From positions 11,604,001 to 11,668,000 of the forward strand of contig OZ038530.1 in NCBI GenBank assembly GCA_964036665.1: a stretch of DNA of 64,000 nucleotides, read 5' to 3'. The DNA comes from Gordius sp. MW1. Its lineage: Eukaryota > Nematomorpha > Gordioida > Gordea > Gordiidae. Of this stretch, positions 35,289 to 47,413 are shown piece by piece; positions within the stretch are counted from its first letter, which is position 1, and the number at the start of each line of letters is the position of its first letter. The notes under the pieces are model-generated. The model had not been told where the DNA came from, did no database searches, and worked only from the letters and a program-made list of their open reading frames with translations. Both the position numbers and the translations under genes were made by a program.

Positions 35289-38078
35289 ATGGTTAAATTA
35301 ATGGAGCCATCAGAGGGAGCAACAATTGATCGCTCCAATTCAGAACCCCCTCACCCAAATGGAAAGCATGGGAAAAAAGTTGATAACACGACTACAAAAA
35401 CTAGATCTTACGAAGAGCCTCTAGTACTTCACCAGAATCGAAATCACGATATTATGCCTTCATTCCTCGAACCTAACACGATTCCTGATGGAGGTAAGTG
35501 GAAAACAAAGGGGATTAATCCTGTATGGCGCAATCATATTTTGAACGAAGGCCATCACAATGTACCTGCCAACGTGATGGGACAATATCCAGATGGTTCG
35601 ATTAAATGGGATTTCGGGGAAAATGGTAATATGACTATGTCTGAGAAACCATCAATTGGAGATGAACTTCAATCTTCGCCTGAAATATCGGTAAATACAT
35701 CGGATGATTCAGAAGATAGGCATGGGTGCAATGGAAAAACCTTAATCAGGAAATGTAACGATCAATTGAATATGAAAAATATAGAGCTAAGCGGTCAAGG
35801 TAGTAGCACCAAAATTTATTCCAGCACTCAGCCAACCATTGGTAATAGATCGGGTGATCAAAATGTTTCAAGGAGTAAACATGTCGATTCGCAATGCAGC
35901 CGTCCAGATGTCCCGCTAGATAAATGGAGACCCGAGATATATGGCAACAGATCTGTACCATTCAGACCACGAAATGTTGAAGAAAATCGAAGATTTTATC
36001 ATTCTCCGCTAGAATATATAGATGAAGATAATCCTGTTAGTAAATATACTTTTGATCCAAACGAACACAGAGAAAAGATTTACGCGCCTTATCAGCGTTA
36101 TCCTGACAATACTTTTAATTATAACGACGCATCTCCACAGTATACCACCTATAGCACCTTACCTCACGGTCCACATATGAGAAATAACGATCCCTTTTAC
36201 GGTGATAGACGTATAATATTGCCACCGAAACACGCAGAACTCGCCCAATTAAGAATTCTTCAACCCTGGCAAGTTAAAGATTATTATGGACCTCATCATG
36301 TAGAGTGGAGTCCACAAAGATATAATCCTATGACCCTTTCGCATGTTTCTAATGAAAATTTTTATCCTCGTCAACCAATGTTATCTAATGACAGTCATTA
36401 TGGTTATGGACCTAATTATTATGGATCTTTACGCCCCCATAGTTCAAACAAATACCTCACATATGGACGAGTACCCGAACAGTATGAAGTTGATTTTCAT
36501 GGCAGAAGGAATAACTGGTTAACAATTCATGGCAAACCTAATTTAATTCATAGACAATCTGAGCAATATTCGAATAAGAGACCTGTACGTGCGTCGCCTA
36601 ATATTCCCCTAGATGATCGCGTGAAAAAGTATACCGAGCATATATATCACGAAGGAGATAGCGTTAATGACCAACTTGAAAAAAACACATCTTATGAGCA
36701 GGCTTCACCCCAAACTACCGCTCATGCTGAGCCGAGCATTAACGAAACTTTTTATAATCAACTTGAAGAACACGAGTATTATCAAACCGATAATGACAGT
36801 GGTTATTTAAATAAACAACCTTTAAACTCAACGCAAAGCTCTCAAAAAATGATAGAGAATGAGCAGAGACCTATGGCTAATGAAAACTTGAATAGCAATC
36901 CCAAGTGCAACAATGATGAGTTATATAATAATAAATCAGCTTTAAGTAAAAGTCCGATACCTAGTAAAAGCATAATCTATGATAGTACTTTCAAACAAGA
37001 CGATGATATAAGAAACCCGATAAATCATCACGGGCCATTGCATTCAGAAAACAATCAGGATCAAAATTTTTACCATCATCAGGATGCAATCTACGGTCAT
37101 CGGAAGGATGCTTATAATCTCGGAGATTGGGCGGTGGTGCCTTACGTTAATGAGGCATATTGTACTTATGACAATAATCTTTCAAAAGTACACAATTTAA
37201 ATGAATCTCGTTGGTCAACGATTGAAATGTCAGAGGCCCTAGTACCTATACCGCGAACAACCATACTTACCGTTCCTGTATTTAATGAGGAATGTGACTG
37301 TTCCAATCACTTAAAAGCCGGGCCCTTGGCAAGACGCCACACTTTGGCATGCTCTCACTTGACAGGTCACGTTAAAATTCACGCTCGTGCTATGACTTCA
37401 ACCAACGGAACCTTAAATAAGCCACAGGAGTTTTATTACATTGCACCAAACGATCCCAATTCTCTAGTTAAAGTGCCAGATAAGTTTTTAGTCAATACTT
37501 TGCCAAACATGGTGAAGAATAACAAGAAGCTAAAGGCAGCTAAAACTGCCAAAAAGAAGAACAAAAAATTTGGATCGTTGGATAATGTCAACTATCAAGT
37601 TATGGCTCAATCGCCTGCCAATAACAATCAGGTAGCTATACACATTCCCAGGATAACAACAAATACTTCCAATACCCAATGTCCCATTCCTTTTTATATA
37701 AAATCTGTCGTTCCTAATCCGCAGGTAGAAACACCCATATATTCAGATTTTTACGGAGCAGTAGATGAGCTACCCGGTTCTTATTTGCCTCCAACGAATC
37801 AACGATTAAATGGCCATTATGCGGTTCCACCGTTGTATGTCGCAGAAAAGACAATGCAATCTCAATTTCAAGATCACTCTTTGGCAACATTTGTAAATGG
37901 GGATTTGATTAAAAACGGCAATTTGGAAATGGATGGTGCGTCGGGTAGTACCACATCTTGGACTAAAAAACCACTATGCCATTCATGGTGTAGCGGCTTA
38001 TTTATAACTATTTGGATAGTCATATCGATTATGGCTATAGGTGCTATTCTTGCAGGCCTTTTAGTAGCTTTATATTAA
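35289..38078 (+). CDS. Large hydrophilic protein with C-terminal membrane segment
   Basis: A single 929-codon exon. The ATG directly follows a strong splice acceptor and an in-frame TAG lies just upstream, so this start is well supported. Residues 1-660 are rich in Y, N, H, P and S and look disordered. A conserved-looking block at about 667-690 reads ECDCSNHLKAGPLARRHTLA. A lysine-rich stretch follows at about 743-762. KKPLCHSWC precedes one strong hydrophobic helix (about 905-928) that runs to the stop. As drawn it is a tail-anchored or N-terminal-inside membrane protein. The plan (long cytosolic region, KKP-C-W, helix) recalls the intracellular part of teneurins, but no downstream ectodomain exons are in the window and I do not claim that identity. 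Function unknown. Confidence 0.85.
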   Translation: MVKLMEPSEGATIDRSNSEPPHPNGKHGKKVDNTTTKTRSYEEPLVLHQNRNHDIMPSFLEPNTIPDGGKWKTKGINPVWRNHILNEGHHNVPANVMGQYPDGSIKWDFGENGNMTMSEKPSIGDELQSSPEISVNTSDDSEDRHGCNGKTLIRKCNDQLNMKNIELSGQGSSTKIYSSTQPTIGNRSGDQNVSRSKHVDSQCSRPDVPLDKWRPEIYGNRSVPFRPRNVEENRRFYHSPLEYIDEDNPVSKYTFDPNEHREKIYAPYQRYPDNTFNYNDASPQYTTYSTLPHGPHMRNNDPFYGDRRIILPPKHAELAQLRILQPWQVKDYYGPHHVEWSPQRYNPMTLSHVSNENFYPRQPMLSNDSHYGYGPNYYGSLRPHSSNKYLTYGRVPEQYEVDFHGRRNNWLTIHGKPNLIHRQSEQYSNKRPVRASPNIPLDDRVKKYTEHIYHEGDSVNDQLEKNTSYEQASPQTTAHAEPSINETFYNQLEEHEYYQTDNDSGYLNKQPLNSTQSSQKMIENEQRPMANENLNSNPKCNNDELYNNKSALSKSPIPSKSIIYDSTFKQDDDIRNPINHHGPLHSENNQDQNFYHHQDAIYGHRKDAYNLGDWAVVPYVNEAYCTYDNNLSKVHNLNESRWSTIEMSEALVPIPRTTILTVPVFNEECDCSNHLKAGPLARRHTLACSHLTGHVKIHARAMTSTNGTLNKPQEFYYIAPNDPNSLVKVPDKFLVNTLPNMVKNNKKLKAAKTAKKKNKKFGSLDNVNYQVMAQSPANNNQVAIHIPRITTNTSNTQCPIPFYIKSVVPNPQVETPIYSDFYGAVDELPGSYLPPTNQRLNGHYAVPPLYVAEKTMQSQFQDHSLATFVNGDLIKNGNLEMDGASGSTTSWTKKPLCHSWCSGLFITIWIVISIMAIGAILAGLLVALY

Positions 38079-39230
38079 ATTACAACATTGTAGTATTTTA
38101 CCATGTCACTTTTTTATTTCCAATTTTTACGCGCTATATTTGCTATTTTATATTTATTTGATTAGTTGTTTTATATGATTGAACGTAATTATTTTTTATA
38201 CATTTGAAGTAAATATTATTAAAATATGCATTTATCATATTTAATTGATTGACAACATTAATTCGAAAACAATTACTTGTCATTAACTTTTTTTTAATTT
38301 AAAATTTTGTATACAATCAGAAAATATAAGCAATTTCAATTTATTCAGTAGTCAATTTTTTTCATATAAGGTAGGATTGCATAACTCTAATTTTGTCCAT
38401 TGACCCATAGACAAAGTTATTGGCATATTTAGCTTTGAGTTATTTTCTTGAAAAAATTATTATATGTTATATTTATAATCGCATGTAATGGGCTTTATGG
38501 ATAGTTCCGTGGCTGAATTAATATTAAATTTTGTCAAAAAATATAATGCGGGTCAAGAAACTTTCGATTAAGTCAGGACAGTTAGAATTTCGAACTAATT
38601 TAACTGAATCCGTTTTTATTTTATAGATTTCAAGCATTAGGGATAAATAAATATTGATAGTTAATAAATTTTTCAAAGTGTAAAACACAGGCCATATTTA
38701 AATAAGGTGAATTTTGGTCGAGAAAATTGTTTTTACAAATAATATAGTTAAGCATGAAATCAATAATAAGCAAACTTTTATATTGCATACTTTTAAGAGA
38801 TTTAAGCAGGAGCATTAGAGAAAGTTAAGAAATAATTATAATTATTATAATAATATTTCATCCTATTCAAGATGGTTTTATTTCAGCAAATGCAATCGGC
38901 TATAAAAAAATTCAGCTATTTATACATCTTTTAATTTTGGCAATAATTAAAATGTACCTAATTGCCATAGTATTTGGTTTTTAAGTTACGAATTTATCAA
39001 TTATTCGTACGGATCATAGGGTCAAATTTTTTCCTTGGTGTCAATTCCTTGTTGTATCATTATTAAGATTTTTTAATCACCACCTATTATTATTCAACAA
39101 TATCTGGTATATTAGCGTTTGACATGTCCAATTTTATGCCTAGAAGTCACTATTAACGGACAGCAATTATTTTCTATAATCATTTAAAAAACGGTTGCAG
39201 AATCGACCAAATGCTTGTGTAAGCATCCGC
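38079..39230. other. 3' flank, AT-rich, nothing recognised
   Basis: Presumably holds the 3' untranslated region of the preceding gene. No canonical AATAAA was picked out close to the stop. Confidence 0.35.
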
Positions 39231-39439
39231 TTAATTTAAAGTGCCTTAAGTGTTTAAAAAAAATTAAAGAGTGAACTTTGGCACGACAAACGAAGAACGT
39301 GGAGGATGCTTAGAAAGTTGTGTGGATGTCAAACGTATGCGGAGTAATTAAGACGTGAGAAGGTATTTTTATTAGTTTGAAAAGCATGAAAAGATCCAAA
39401 ATTTGAAAAATCAGTTTCAAGGCAGCGGGAAAACAAAAA

Positions 39440-39960
39440 AAACCACTGGCGAAATGATGCTTATTAGTAGCAATAGCAAAAATGTTATTTCTCCATCAAA
39501 TTGTGACTGGGGATGATAATGGGGTATAATTTGAAAATTTTGTGCGTAAATAATGATGGGAAACTCCATGCAAACCATCAAGTTAAACTGGAGGGTCAAA
39601 TCGTCATGGTCAGAAGACAGTGCTCTCTTTTTGGTGCAATTATAAGGGTATGATCTATTATGAGCTGCTAAAACTTGGCGAAACAATTTATTACTGAACT
39701 TACCAACAAAAATCATTGATTAGAATCAAGCTTCATATGAAACACAATAAGAATTTTAGAAAAGACAACATATAGTGATTTTGCCCATGATAATGGACCA
39801 GGACACAACAAAACTGGTAAAACGTTTGTTGCTATTAGTTAGAAAATATTTCCTGGTCCCAGCTGAATATTATTTACGTGCATTGATTGGAGGTTTACAG
39901 AAATGTACGATTTTGGCTTGATGACAGGGGTGCCTGAGGCGAGCCACAAAATTCACAAAA
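39440..39960 (+). pseudogene. Mariner-type transposase, decayed
   Basis: Plus-strand pieces across several frames follow the catalytic core of a mariner transposase: FLHQIVTGDD, then GKLHANHQVKLEG, YYELLKLGETI, and HDNGPGH near 39790. These correspond to FLHRIVTGDE, YYELLKPGETI and the LLHDNARPH block. Many stops and indels; termini not identified. Open frames on the minus strand here are shadows. Confidence 0.75.
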
Positions 39961-40343
39961 TGTCGGACATGTAAAGAACGTGTATGTATAGCTAGGGATG
40001 GGCAATACTTTTAATAAAAATTTTCTCCTTATTGATGCAAGATGCATGTATTTATTTTCAAGAAAAAATATCCGGTTTCATATTTGAACATCTTGGTAAT
40101 GATTTTAATAACCAGCATTATTAATTTTGATTCTTCTTAATCTTATCATTTGTTTCAATAGTCATGACTACTCCATAATACCACCTTCGTTATCATTTAC
40201 AATATATAGCAACTATGAAATTGTCAAATATAGAATTGGCCACCTTCCTTGTCAAAATCTTCAAAAATTTTGAAAGGATGAGAACTTTATTAAAGGCGAG
40301 TAATAAAAAAACTATAGAAGTAAATGTATAAAATATACATTAA

Positions 40344-42423
40344 CCCGACAGGTACCAGACCCAGTTCGGCAGAAAAAATTTTTATGAAATTTTTTTCTGG
40401 GCTTTCTTACATGCTAAATAAAGCTAAACAATTGAAAAATTTTGAAAAAATAATTTACTTTGAGAAAAAAGGGGTGTCACCTACAGGTTACACTGGGCAG
40501 CACAAATGTACTCACGTATAAAGAAAATTTATTAAATTTTACAATTATGTATACAATAATGATGATTTTTTTTATAAAATACATAAAAATGTATTAACTA
40601 ACATCAATGAGTATAAAATATGTTAATTATTATGAAATATTGACCAACAATTTATAGGAAGGCCTACTTTATAATATGCACAAACAATTCTAATAGCTTT
40701 ATGACAGACGACACAATGCCTCTGAGTACACGATACCTTTTGTTGTATGTTATATTATTCTTAATATTAGTTAATTTAGGGCTTAAAGTCCGTTTACGCG
40801 GTTGTCCGTATTTTTTAAAATAATTTTGCGCTATCTCTCTTTTGAAATTACATAATGTAATTTTTACCTAATGAAGCATATAATGCCATGCATTTTGGCA
40901 TGCAGCATCCAGCCCGAATGCAAATATAGGAAAATACCACTTTTCTGTCGCGAAATTATAATCTAGTTGCATATTTTGCTCAAAGCGTTCGACACCGCCC
41001 ATAAAACAATTAGACATTTTGATCATATGAGGATATTGAATTACATTTTTTTCTATTTTTTCGCTTTAGTGATTCTCCAATAGAGGTTATAGGCTTGACC
41101 CTATGACATTTTGACAACATTGTGCCAATATTATTATCATTCCATCGGACAGCCATCAAATAAGTGTTTTTTGATAGAAACCCGCGTTCTTTTACATCGA
41201 TGATCAGGCATTTTTCCTGTGCCCCCAATATTCATCTTTGAAAGACATATCATTAAATTGTGGCTCGTAAAAAAATTATCGAAATAAATATTGTATGGAC
41301 CAAATTCTGGTGGTAGTTGATTTACTAAGTCTAATATGACCGCTCCTCCTAAACCTATTTCGTTTTGTCGATTTACGGAAAATTTAGCCCCCTGGTAAGG
41401 TTGAAATGTGACAAGGTAGCCATTTTTTGTTGAGCACACCACATATTATAGCCGAAACGAAAAGGCTTGCCTTTTATAAATTGTTTTGCATTGTGGTCCC
41501 GAAATAAAAAACCATATATTCATCTATGGATATGTGAGAAGAGCTACGCTGTTTAAAGTTGCTTTTGAACTTTTCATTTAAAAGATCCATATAATCTCGA
41601 ACTTTGAAAAAAGTGTCAACCCTTACCAATTTTGTCGGCCAAATGTAAATATTCAGTTATTTCTTGGAAGCGTTTCTACGCATTCAACTAAAAACCATTA
41701 TGTTAAAACAGTCAGGTCAGAGCTCCCAAAACATTTTAATATACTTAGGAAACAAGTAGTTAGTTAAAAAAAGAATTGAGATTTAGATTTTAAATTCATT
41801 AACAGTTAAATTTATTCATATTAACCACATACAAAATAACATCATTTGAAAGAAATTGTTTCAAGTAATCTTCAGGATTTTCCAAGTGGATGGGGTCAAA
41901 GGTTAAATTAATCATATAATTTTTGCCTCAAAGCGATATTAACTTTGTAATAAAGATATTTTTATACGAAATTACTTATAAAAAATCAAATTAAAGCAAA
42001 TAAAAAAGTAGCATTTTTCGTTTAAATAAGCTTATACGTATGGACCTCTGCCCAGTGTAACCTACAGGTTACACCAAACTTTGGGCCAACATTATTCCAA
42101 TTTTAATTAACCAAAAACAATTAAATTTCATATCAAAATAATTGTGAAAGTGTCAAGATTTTAGATATAAATTAAAATATGATTTCATATGGTTGAGTCT
42201 CCATTTATAGTGAATATATGAGAAGCAGTCGAACTTTCAAAATTAGCGATATTTGAGACCTTATCATTAATGAAAGAAGGAAGAGGAAGGGGAATAAAAC
42301 ATATCAGCTGATTCGCCTGTGCTCTTTCATATTCAATTTAAAACTTAATATTTCATCCAATAGTTTAAAAATTATAAGCGTTCAAAGTGGTGTCACCTAC
42401 AGGTTACACTGGTACCTCTCGGG
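40344..42423 (-). mobile_element. piggyBac-type element with ends
   Basis: Host TTAA (40340-40343) is followed by CCCGACAGGTACCAG. The right end is the complement of CCCGAGAGGTACCAG, ending at 42423, with AAAA where a second TTAA is expected. Length is 2,080 bp, normal for piggyBac. A near-palindrome, gtgtcacctacaggttacac, occurs near both ends (40473 and 42391) and, reversed, at about 42054; these are likely transposase-binding sites. A broken transposase fills the minus strand. Confidence 0.9.
40660..41700 (-). pseudogene. piggyBac transposase, frameshifted
   Basis: Minus-strand pieces in order are SIDEYMVFY (about 41530), GKPFRFGYNMW, LGGAVILDLVNQLP, YFDNFFTSHN, MAVRWNDNN (about 41135), CFMGGVERFEQN (about 41000), and the cysteine-rich end CTQRHCVVCHKAIR (about 40720). 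The three catalytic aspartates (in SIDEYM, YFDNFF, RWNDN) survive but in different frames. The C-terminal cysteine pattern is the zinc-binding tail of the family. At least three frame changes make it inactive. Confidence 0.88.
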
Positions 42424-43819
42424 AAAAAGAAAAATATATTGAAGCTTGTACTAGAGTTATTATAAAAAATTATAAATTAAAAGAGTTTCACAAGAGCATC
42501 AAAATACTAAACTTTTTCAGGAAAACAAAATAAACTATACACAGCTTTAGAAAAAGTTATTATCTTTTGAACGACTGGTTCACAATGCACAAAATTTGAA
42601 ACAAAATTTTGTTAAGCGATTTAAAAACTGTACCTATACCTATGCAAAATGATTAATTTTGAAATTTCATTTATGAGAACATTGTCCGAATTAATGAGAA
42701 TTTTAAGTTTATATTTGATTTTCATTTAAATAAAAAACTAAGAACTAAGTATATATAAAATTGAGGAATAAGCTAAAATTGATACTAAGGGCTAATAGCA
42801 TTTTTAGCTGCTATAAAAATATCATATACAAAACAAACCGAAAACTAAAAAAGTCTAGATAGCATTATTATTATTTGCTAAAAGAAAAAATAGTTTTTTT
42901 TATAATCAGCAGGAGTATGTAGTAATGGTGGATAGACGAAAATTTTTTCCTTTGTTAATTTGACTAAAAAAATTTGCGTTAGTAAAAAACTTAGCATAAA
43001 AAATTTAGCGACTTAAACTTAACACTTTTAATATAAAGCTTAAAACATGTTTTTATCATGTAATTCTTTATTTGGCCTTTCAATTTTCCCCTTTAAAAAT
43101 TAAGGATATTTTGTATACAAATAGTTATCTTATTCTAAAATAATGTTTTTCTTACTGCGCATCGTTAATTAAAAAATAAGAGTCTACTTATATTATTGGA
43201 CGCTTATAGGAGTTTCGGAATGTAAAATATTTGTTAGTACAGTCAAAGTCAAACAAACGTGATGCCAAACTTTTTAATAATTAAATATTAAATTAAGTTT
43301 AATTAAATTTTTACATAAAATTACACGGAAAAATAAAAATCTAAGCACATCTTTGACTCAATTTTTAAAGTATGAAATGCTACATATTTATAATTCTAAG
43401 TCTACGTAAGTTTTTCGATAATAACGATTTATTTAAGATATTGTAAATCGACTTAAAATATATTAAATTTTATAGATGGCCTTACGAGCAATATCTTTAT
43501 TTCTGCAAGAATTATAATTGCAATTATGTATTATGTAGGGCAGGAGTATGTTTTTATTTAGTTTTGAATTTGATTGCCCTTAAGTTTGTGTCATAATGTA
43601 GTAGAAAAAATTTAACAAAACATCAATTCATATTAGTTCGCTACAAAACAATTTATAACGATGGACGCATGCAAATTTTTGCTATAAAATTATATTTATA
43701 TTTTTTTTATATAGCTTTATGGTGTAATTCAAATGATAATCTTAATACAACTTTACAGTTTTGCAAGGGATCTGTATGTTATACAAAGCGTTTAAAACGA
43801 ATAATACGCTAATTTATGG
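42424..43819. other. AT-rich stretch, nothing recognised
   Basis: No supported feature between the piggyBac and hAT elements. Confidence 0.4.
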
Positions 43820-43827
43820 GTAAGCTT

Positions 43828-44530
43828 TAGAGGTGTGCACGGATCAAATATCCGTCCGATCCGATCCGAGTTATTTAAATTCTAATTCCGATCCGATCCG
43901 ATCCGAGTTTTTTAAAATCTAAATTCAATCCGATCCGATTCGAAATTTTTAAATTAAAATTTTACGAACAGAACTTTTTATTGATGATTAAATTAAAAAT
44001 ACATAAAAATAAGGTATAACAATTTTAATAGACCTGAAATAAATATAAAATTTTATTTGACTAATTCCATAATATCATAAAATAATAAAGAATCTAAATT
44101 TTTTGGTTTAATTCGCGTTCTTCTTTCTTCTAATGTTCTTCCAGCCACCGAGAAATTTCTTTCCGAAGTAGCAGGTATAGCTAAAATTTTATTTGCCAGC
44201 TTATAAAGCCTTGGCATGTTTGATATGAAAACCACCATTTCAGCAAATCTTTTTTTGAATCATATTTGCAATCTTCATTTTTTAACGAAACTTAAATTGA
44301 AATTTCATCGGTAAGATGAAAGGTGGTATTGGGCATCAAAAATGGTAAAGTAAAAAAAGAATGCAAAGATAATTATGAAAAGGTATACTAAAAATCATTA
44401 ATTTAATTAATTAGAACTTATTGTTGTTTATTTTAAATTTGAAAATCCGATCCGATCCGATCTTTCTAAAATTAAAATGTTGACCGGATCGGATCGGATG
44501 TCGGATCGGATTGATCCGTGCACACCTCTA
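43828..44530 (-). mobile_element. hAT element, ATCCG family, exact 8-bp duplication (copy 1)
   Basis: TIR TAGAGGTGTGCACGGATCAA at both ends; GTAAGCTT duplicated exactly at 43820-43827 and 44531-44538. Subterminal zones are packed with GATCCGATCCGA-type repeats on both sides. The interior retains the end of a hAT transposase. 703 bp, so an internally deleted derivative. Copy 2 lies at 54137. Confidence 0.95.
44053..44238 (-). pseudogene. hAT dimerisation domain remnant
   Basis: Reads MPRLYKLANKILAIPATSER, then NFSVAGRTLEERRTRIKPKN and a LDSLLFYDIMELVK tail: the standard hAT C-terminal block (LA-x-K-x-L-x-I-PATS-x-ERNFS-x-AG). The rest of the transposase is deleted. The frame ends naturally. 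Confidence 0.9.
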
Positions 44531-44749
44531 GTAAGCTTAAATTTTCAATGCTAATTTTCAACAAAGAATTTTTTTATTGAAATTTTGTCTATTTTAATTT
44601 AATAGAACGAATTTTCATTATTGCTTTAATACTGAAAGTCCGATTTACTTTTGTGCAAATCAAAATTGTTGCAATGTTAACGATGATCTTTAAGACCCTC
44701 AATTTCGTCTAAATAAGAGTTAATTATTTTTTGATATAAACTAATTTTT

Positions 44750-46515
44750 GCTCTAAGTAGAGAACGCCTTTTTACATGGATGTCATTTAAATACTCAGTA
44801 AAATTTTTACAAATGCTCAGTATTTTATCAATGTGCCCAGTAAAAAATTCAAAGCTCAGTAAATAAACTTAATAATGCTCAGTTATAAATCTAAAATGCT
44901 TAGAATTTTCAAAAAATACTCAGTAATTTTAATAAATAATACTCAATATTAATCATTTTAGCAATATTATTTTATAAAAATAAAGTTAAATTGAGTTTGT
45001 GGAAATTAAAATAGTTTTTATTTTGGTTAAATTAAACAGATTGGAGACCTGATTGTTAAATTTTTATCAGTTAATAGAGTGTCTTGATTTTTTTAAGTCC
45101 TCCATCTAATAAATGGCCAATTAGAAAAGCTATGAAAAGTAATGACCAATATTTCCCATTCCAAAATACTCTGTCTTTCCCTTCTTAAATTTATACTATG
45201 CCCTTGTTTATTATGTATTTTTTTGCAAATTTTACTGAGAGTTATCAATCTTAAACTTTATAAAGGCAAAATGTAAATTTTTATTTATATAATCACAAAT
45301 ATTTACAAATATAAATACATAAAAATAATTAACAATATAAATGGAAAATATACGAATTTTGCTGGAGACAACTTTCATTTCAAACCCTAAATAAAGGCTG
45401 ATTTAGCCTTTGAGGGTCTGCCTCGCTTTCTCTTTTGCCTTATAAGCTCAATTTTGGCTTTTTTATGTGGTTGGCAACGTTTAGTTAAATTGCCAACAGA
45501 ACCATATGCTTGCAAATAAATTATTTGAAAAGCAATGGACAATTGCACTTGCCTTCAAACCATTTTCCACAATCATTTGGCAATTCACATAGCCAAAACT
45601 GAAAATTCTTTGACATTGCTAATGTCATTTTCACTAATCATAATACTTCTTGCTTGTATACAATACTTAGTAATATTGAGATGTTTTTTGGCAGGTCATT
45701 AATATATTTATTGCTAATTCATAACCTTCTGTCCATAGCTTAAATTTATCGTAGGTGTTATGACAATTTTTTTTTTGAATATTTACATTCCAGGGACCGA
45801 GTTTCAACCATGTCCTTAGCCATGACCTTAAGCCTACTAAGTGGTAGGCGTTCTCTCAGTAAAAATTCATCTTTTATTAGCCTATTGGCTGATTTTAAGG
45901 CATTATTTGTACTGGGAAACACTGCCTATACCCCTCATGCCATGTAGGTCCATTCTTTATGAAAATAATAGCAAAATTTAGAGGCATATGTTCCATAAAT
46001 AAACTAGATGTTTTTTCAAATACCTTGGCATAATTGAATTGTATCAATATCATTCAAAATTTCTTTCCGGACTTTGTCTGCCAGTATAACCTATATCATA
46101 ATCTGGTATTAAAATATATAATTAGCGCAAAAGAGGAAGTAGTTTAGAAAATAAAATTGATTTTTATTAACATATTAACAAAATTAAACCAATTTTCAGA
46201 AGAGCATTTTGACTCCATCGTTAATACCAAAGACTCTTACTTAAATATTTCGGGTTCGAATCTCCCTTTAGGTTTTTATTTTAATAACTAGTTCGTAGTT
46301 ACTTTGCATAAATAAAAAAATTACTGAGTAAGATTTGAATAAAAACCTGAACAAACAAATTTTATTCTGAACGAAGAACTGAACATTAAATTATTAACTG
46401 AGCATTTAATTATTCTACTGAGCATTTGTTTATTCTACTGAGCATTTGAATATTCTACTGAGCAAAAAATGAATTAAGTACTGAGCACAATAATTTGTTC
46501 TCTTTTTATCTCTAA
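44750..46515 (-). mobile_element. MULE-like element with CTCAGTA subterminal repeats
   Basis: The left side (44795-44935) carries repeated AATGCTCAGTA/ATACTCAGTA. The right side (46365-46490) carries the complement, TACTGAGCATTT, at least four times. A decayed MULE-type transposase lies between them on the minus strand. The outer ends (gctctaagtagagaacgcc and the complement of gagataaaaagagaaca) are only partly similar, so exact termini and duplication are unresolved. Confidence 0.7.
45385..46110 (-). pseudogene. MULE-type transposase, decayed
   Basis: Minus-strand text reads FHKEWTYMA, then STNNALKSANRLIKDEF and LRERLPLSRLKV, then WFEGKCNCPLLFK...FICKHM, then RKRGRPSK. The block around TNNALxSxNRxIK with ERLPLSRF and a downstream CxCx(n)CxH SWIM zinc finger is typical of MULE transposases. 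Several stops. The DDE first half is poorly visible. Confidence 0.75.
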
Positions 46516-47413
46516 CACATTTGAGCATTTCTATACAGTTTTTTATTATAAACGATTATAATAGCATGAGATAAAAAAATTGAAAAATTAGATATACCCA
46601 TATATATTTTTTTATTTTTGGAGTTTTATTTAGACTAGTAAATAATTGAATTCAAATTTAAATTTTCTCATACCTATTAAATCAAGAATCTGCCAAATAA
46701 ATTAACCTTCGTTGCATGTTTAATAAAAAGTAAGACAAATTTTGGTTTTATTTCCCTTTTGATACTAAAAATCAAAACATACATAGCAAATATTATTAAA
46801 ACTCATATTAAATCATCGGTTAAATTAATATAATTAAAATATGCAAAATTGAATTATCTATAATGATTCTAGCATTTGACTTCAACTATTATTTTTATAA
46901 TCTAGAGTGTACATTTTTATATTTGTGATAAAAACTAGAGGAGACAAAAATGCTCAAATTAGTCTAAACGCTTCCTTATACTATGATAAATTTATTTTAA
47001 ATATCTATCTTAATTTTTAATATTTACTACAGCAGAATATAGTCCTTAAATCATGCTATCATTAAAAAACATTTATTACTAAGTTATTCTAAATCTCATA
47101 TTTAAATATACTTAACTGACCTTATTAGTAAATATTTACTAGTAATTAAAAATATATAAACTTTGAGGTTTTGCTTAAAATACTAATAAATTTGGTAAAT
47201 TAATTTTTTTTAATATTAAATGTGACAAACAGGTGTATTGTAATCATTAACAATATAAAATATTTTTATTTGCCCACCTCTCACACAATGAATTCATTTC
47301 AAAAATACAGCCAAATTTGCTATTTTATAAATAAAGAGTTTATAATTTATATAACTCAACTCTTAATAAAATATTTCGATTATATTTACTCGCAATTTGT
47401 CGTGTTAATGTAG
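46516..47413. other. AT-rich; upstream intron of the Ly6-type gene
   Basis: Ends in acceptor GTGTTAATGTAG at 47402-47413. The exon with the first two cysteines and a signal peptide was not found here, so this intron may extend past the MULE element. Confidence 0.45.

Noticed and set aside
35289-38078. Direct naming as teneurin
   Set aside because: Only the general plan (cytosolic region, KKP-C-W, helix) is reminiscent; no EGF, NHL or YD-repeat exons lie downstream and the frame ends in a stop right after the helix.
41010-41442. Two separate small minus-strand genes
   Set aside because: Both are frames of one frameshifted piggyBac transposase.
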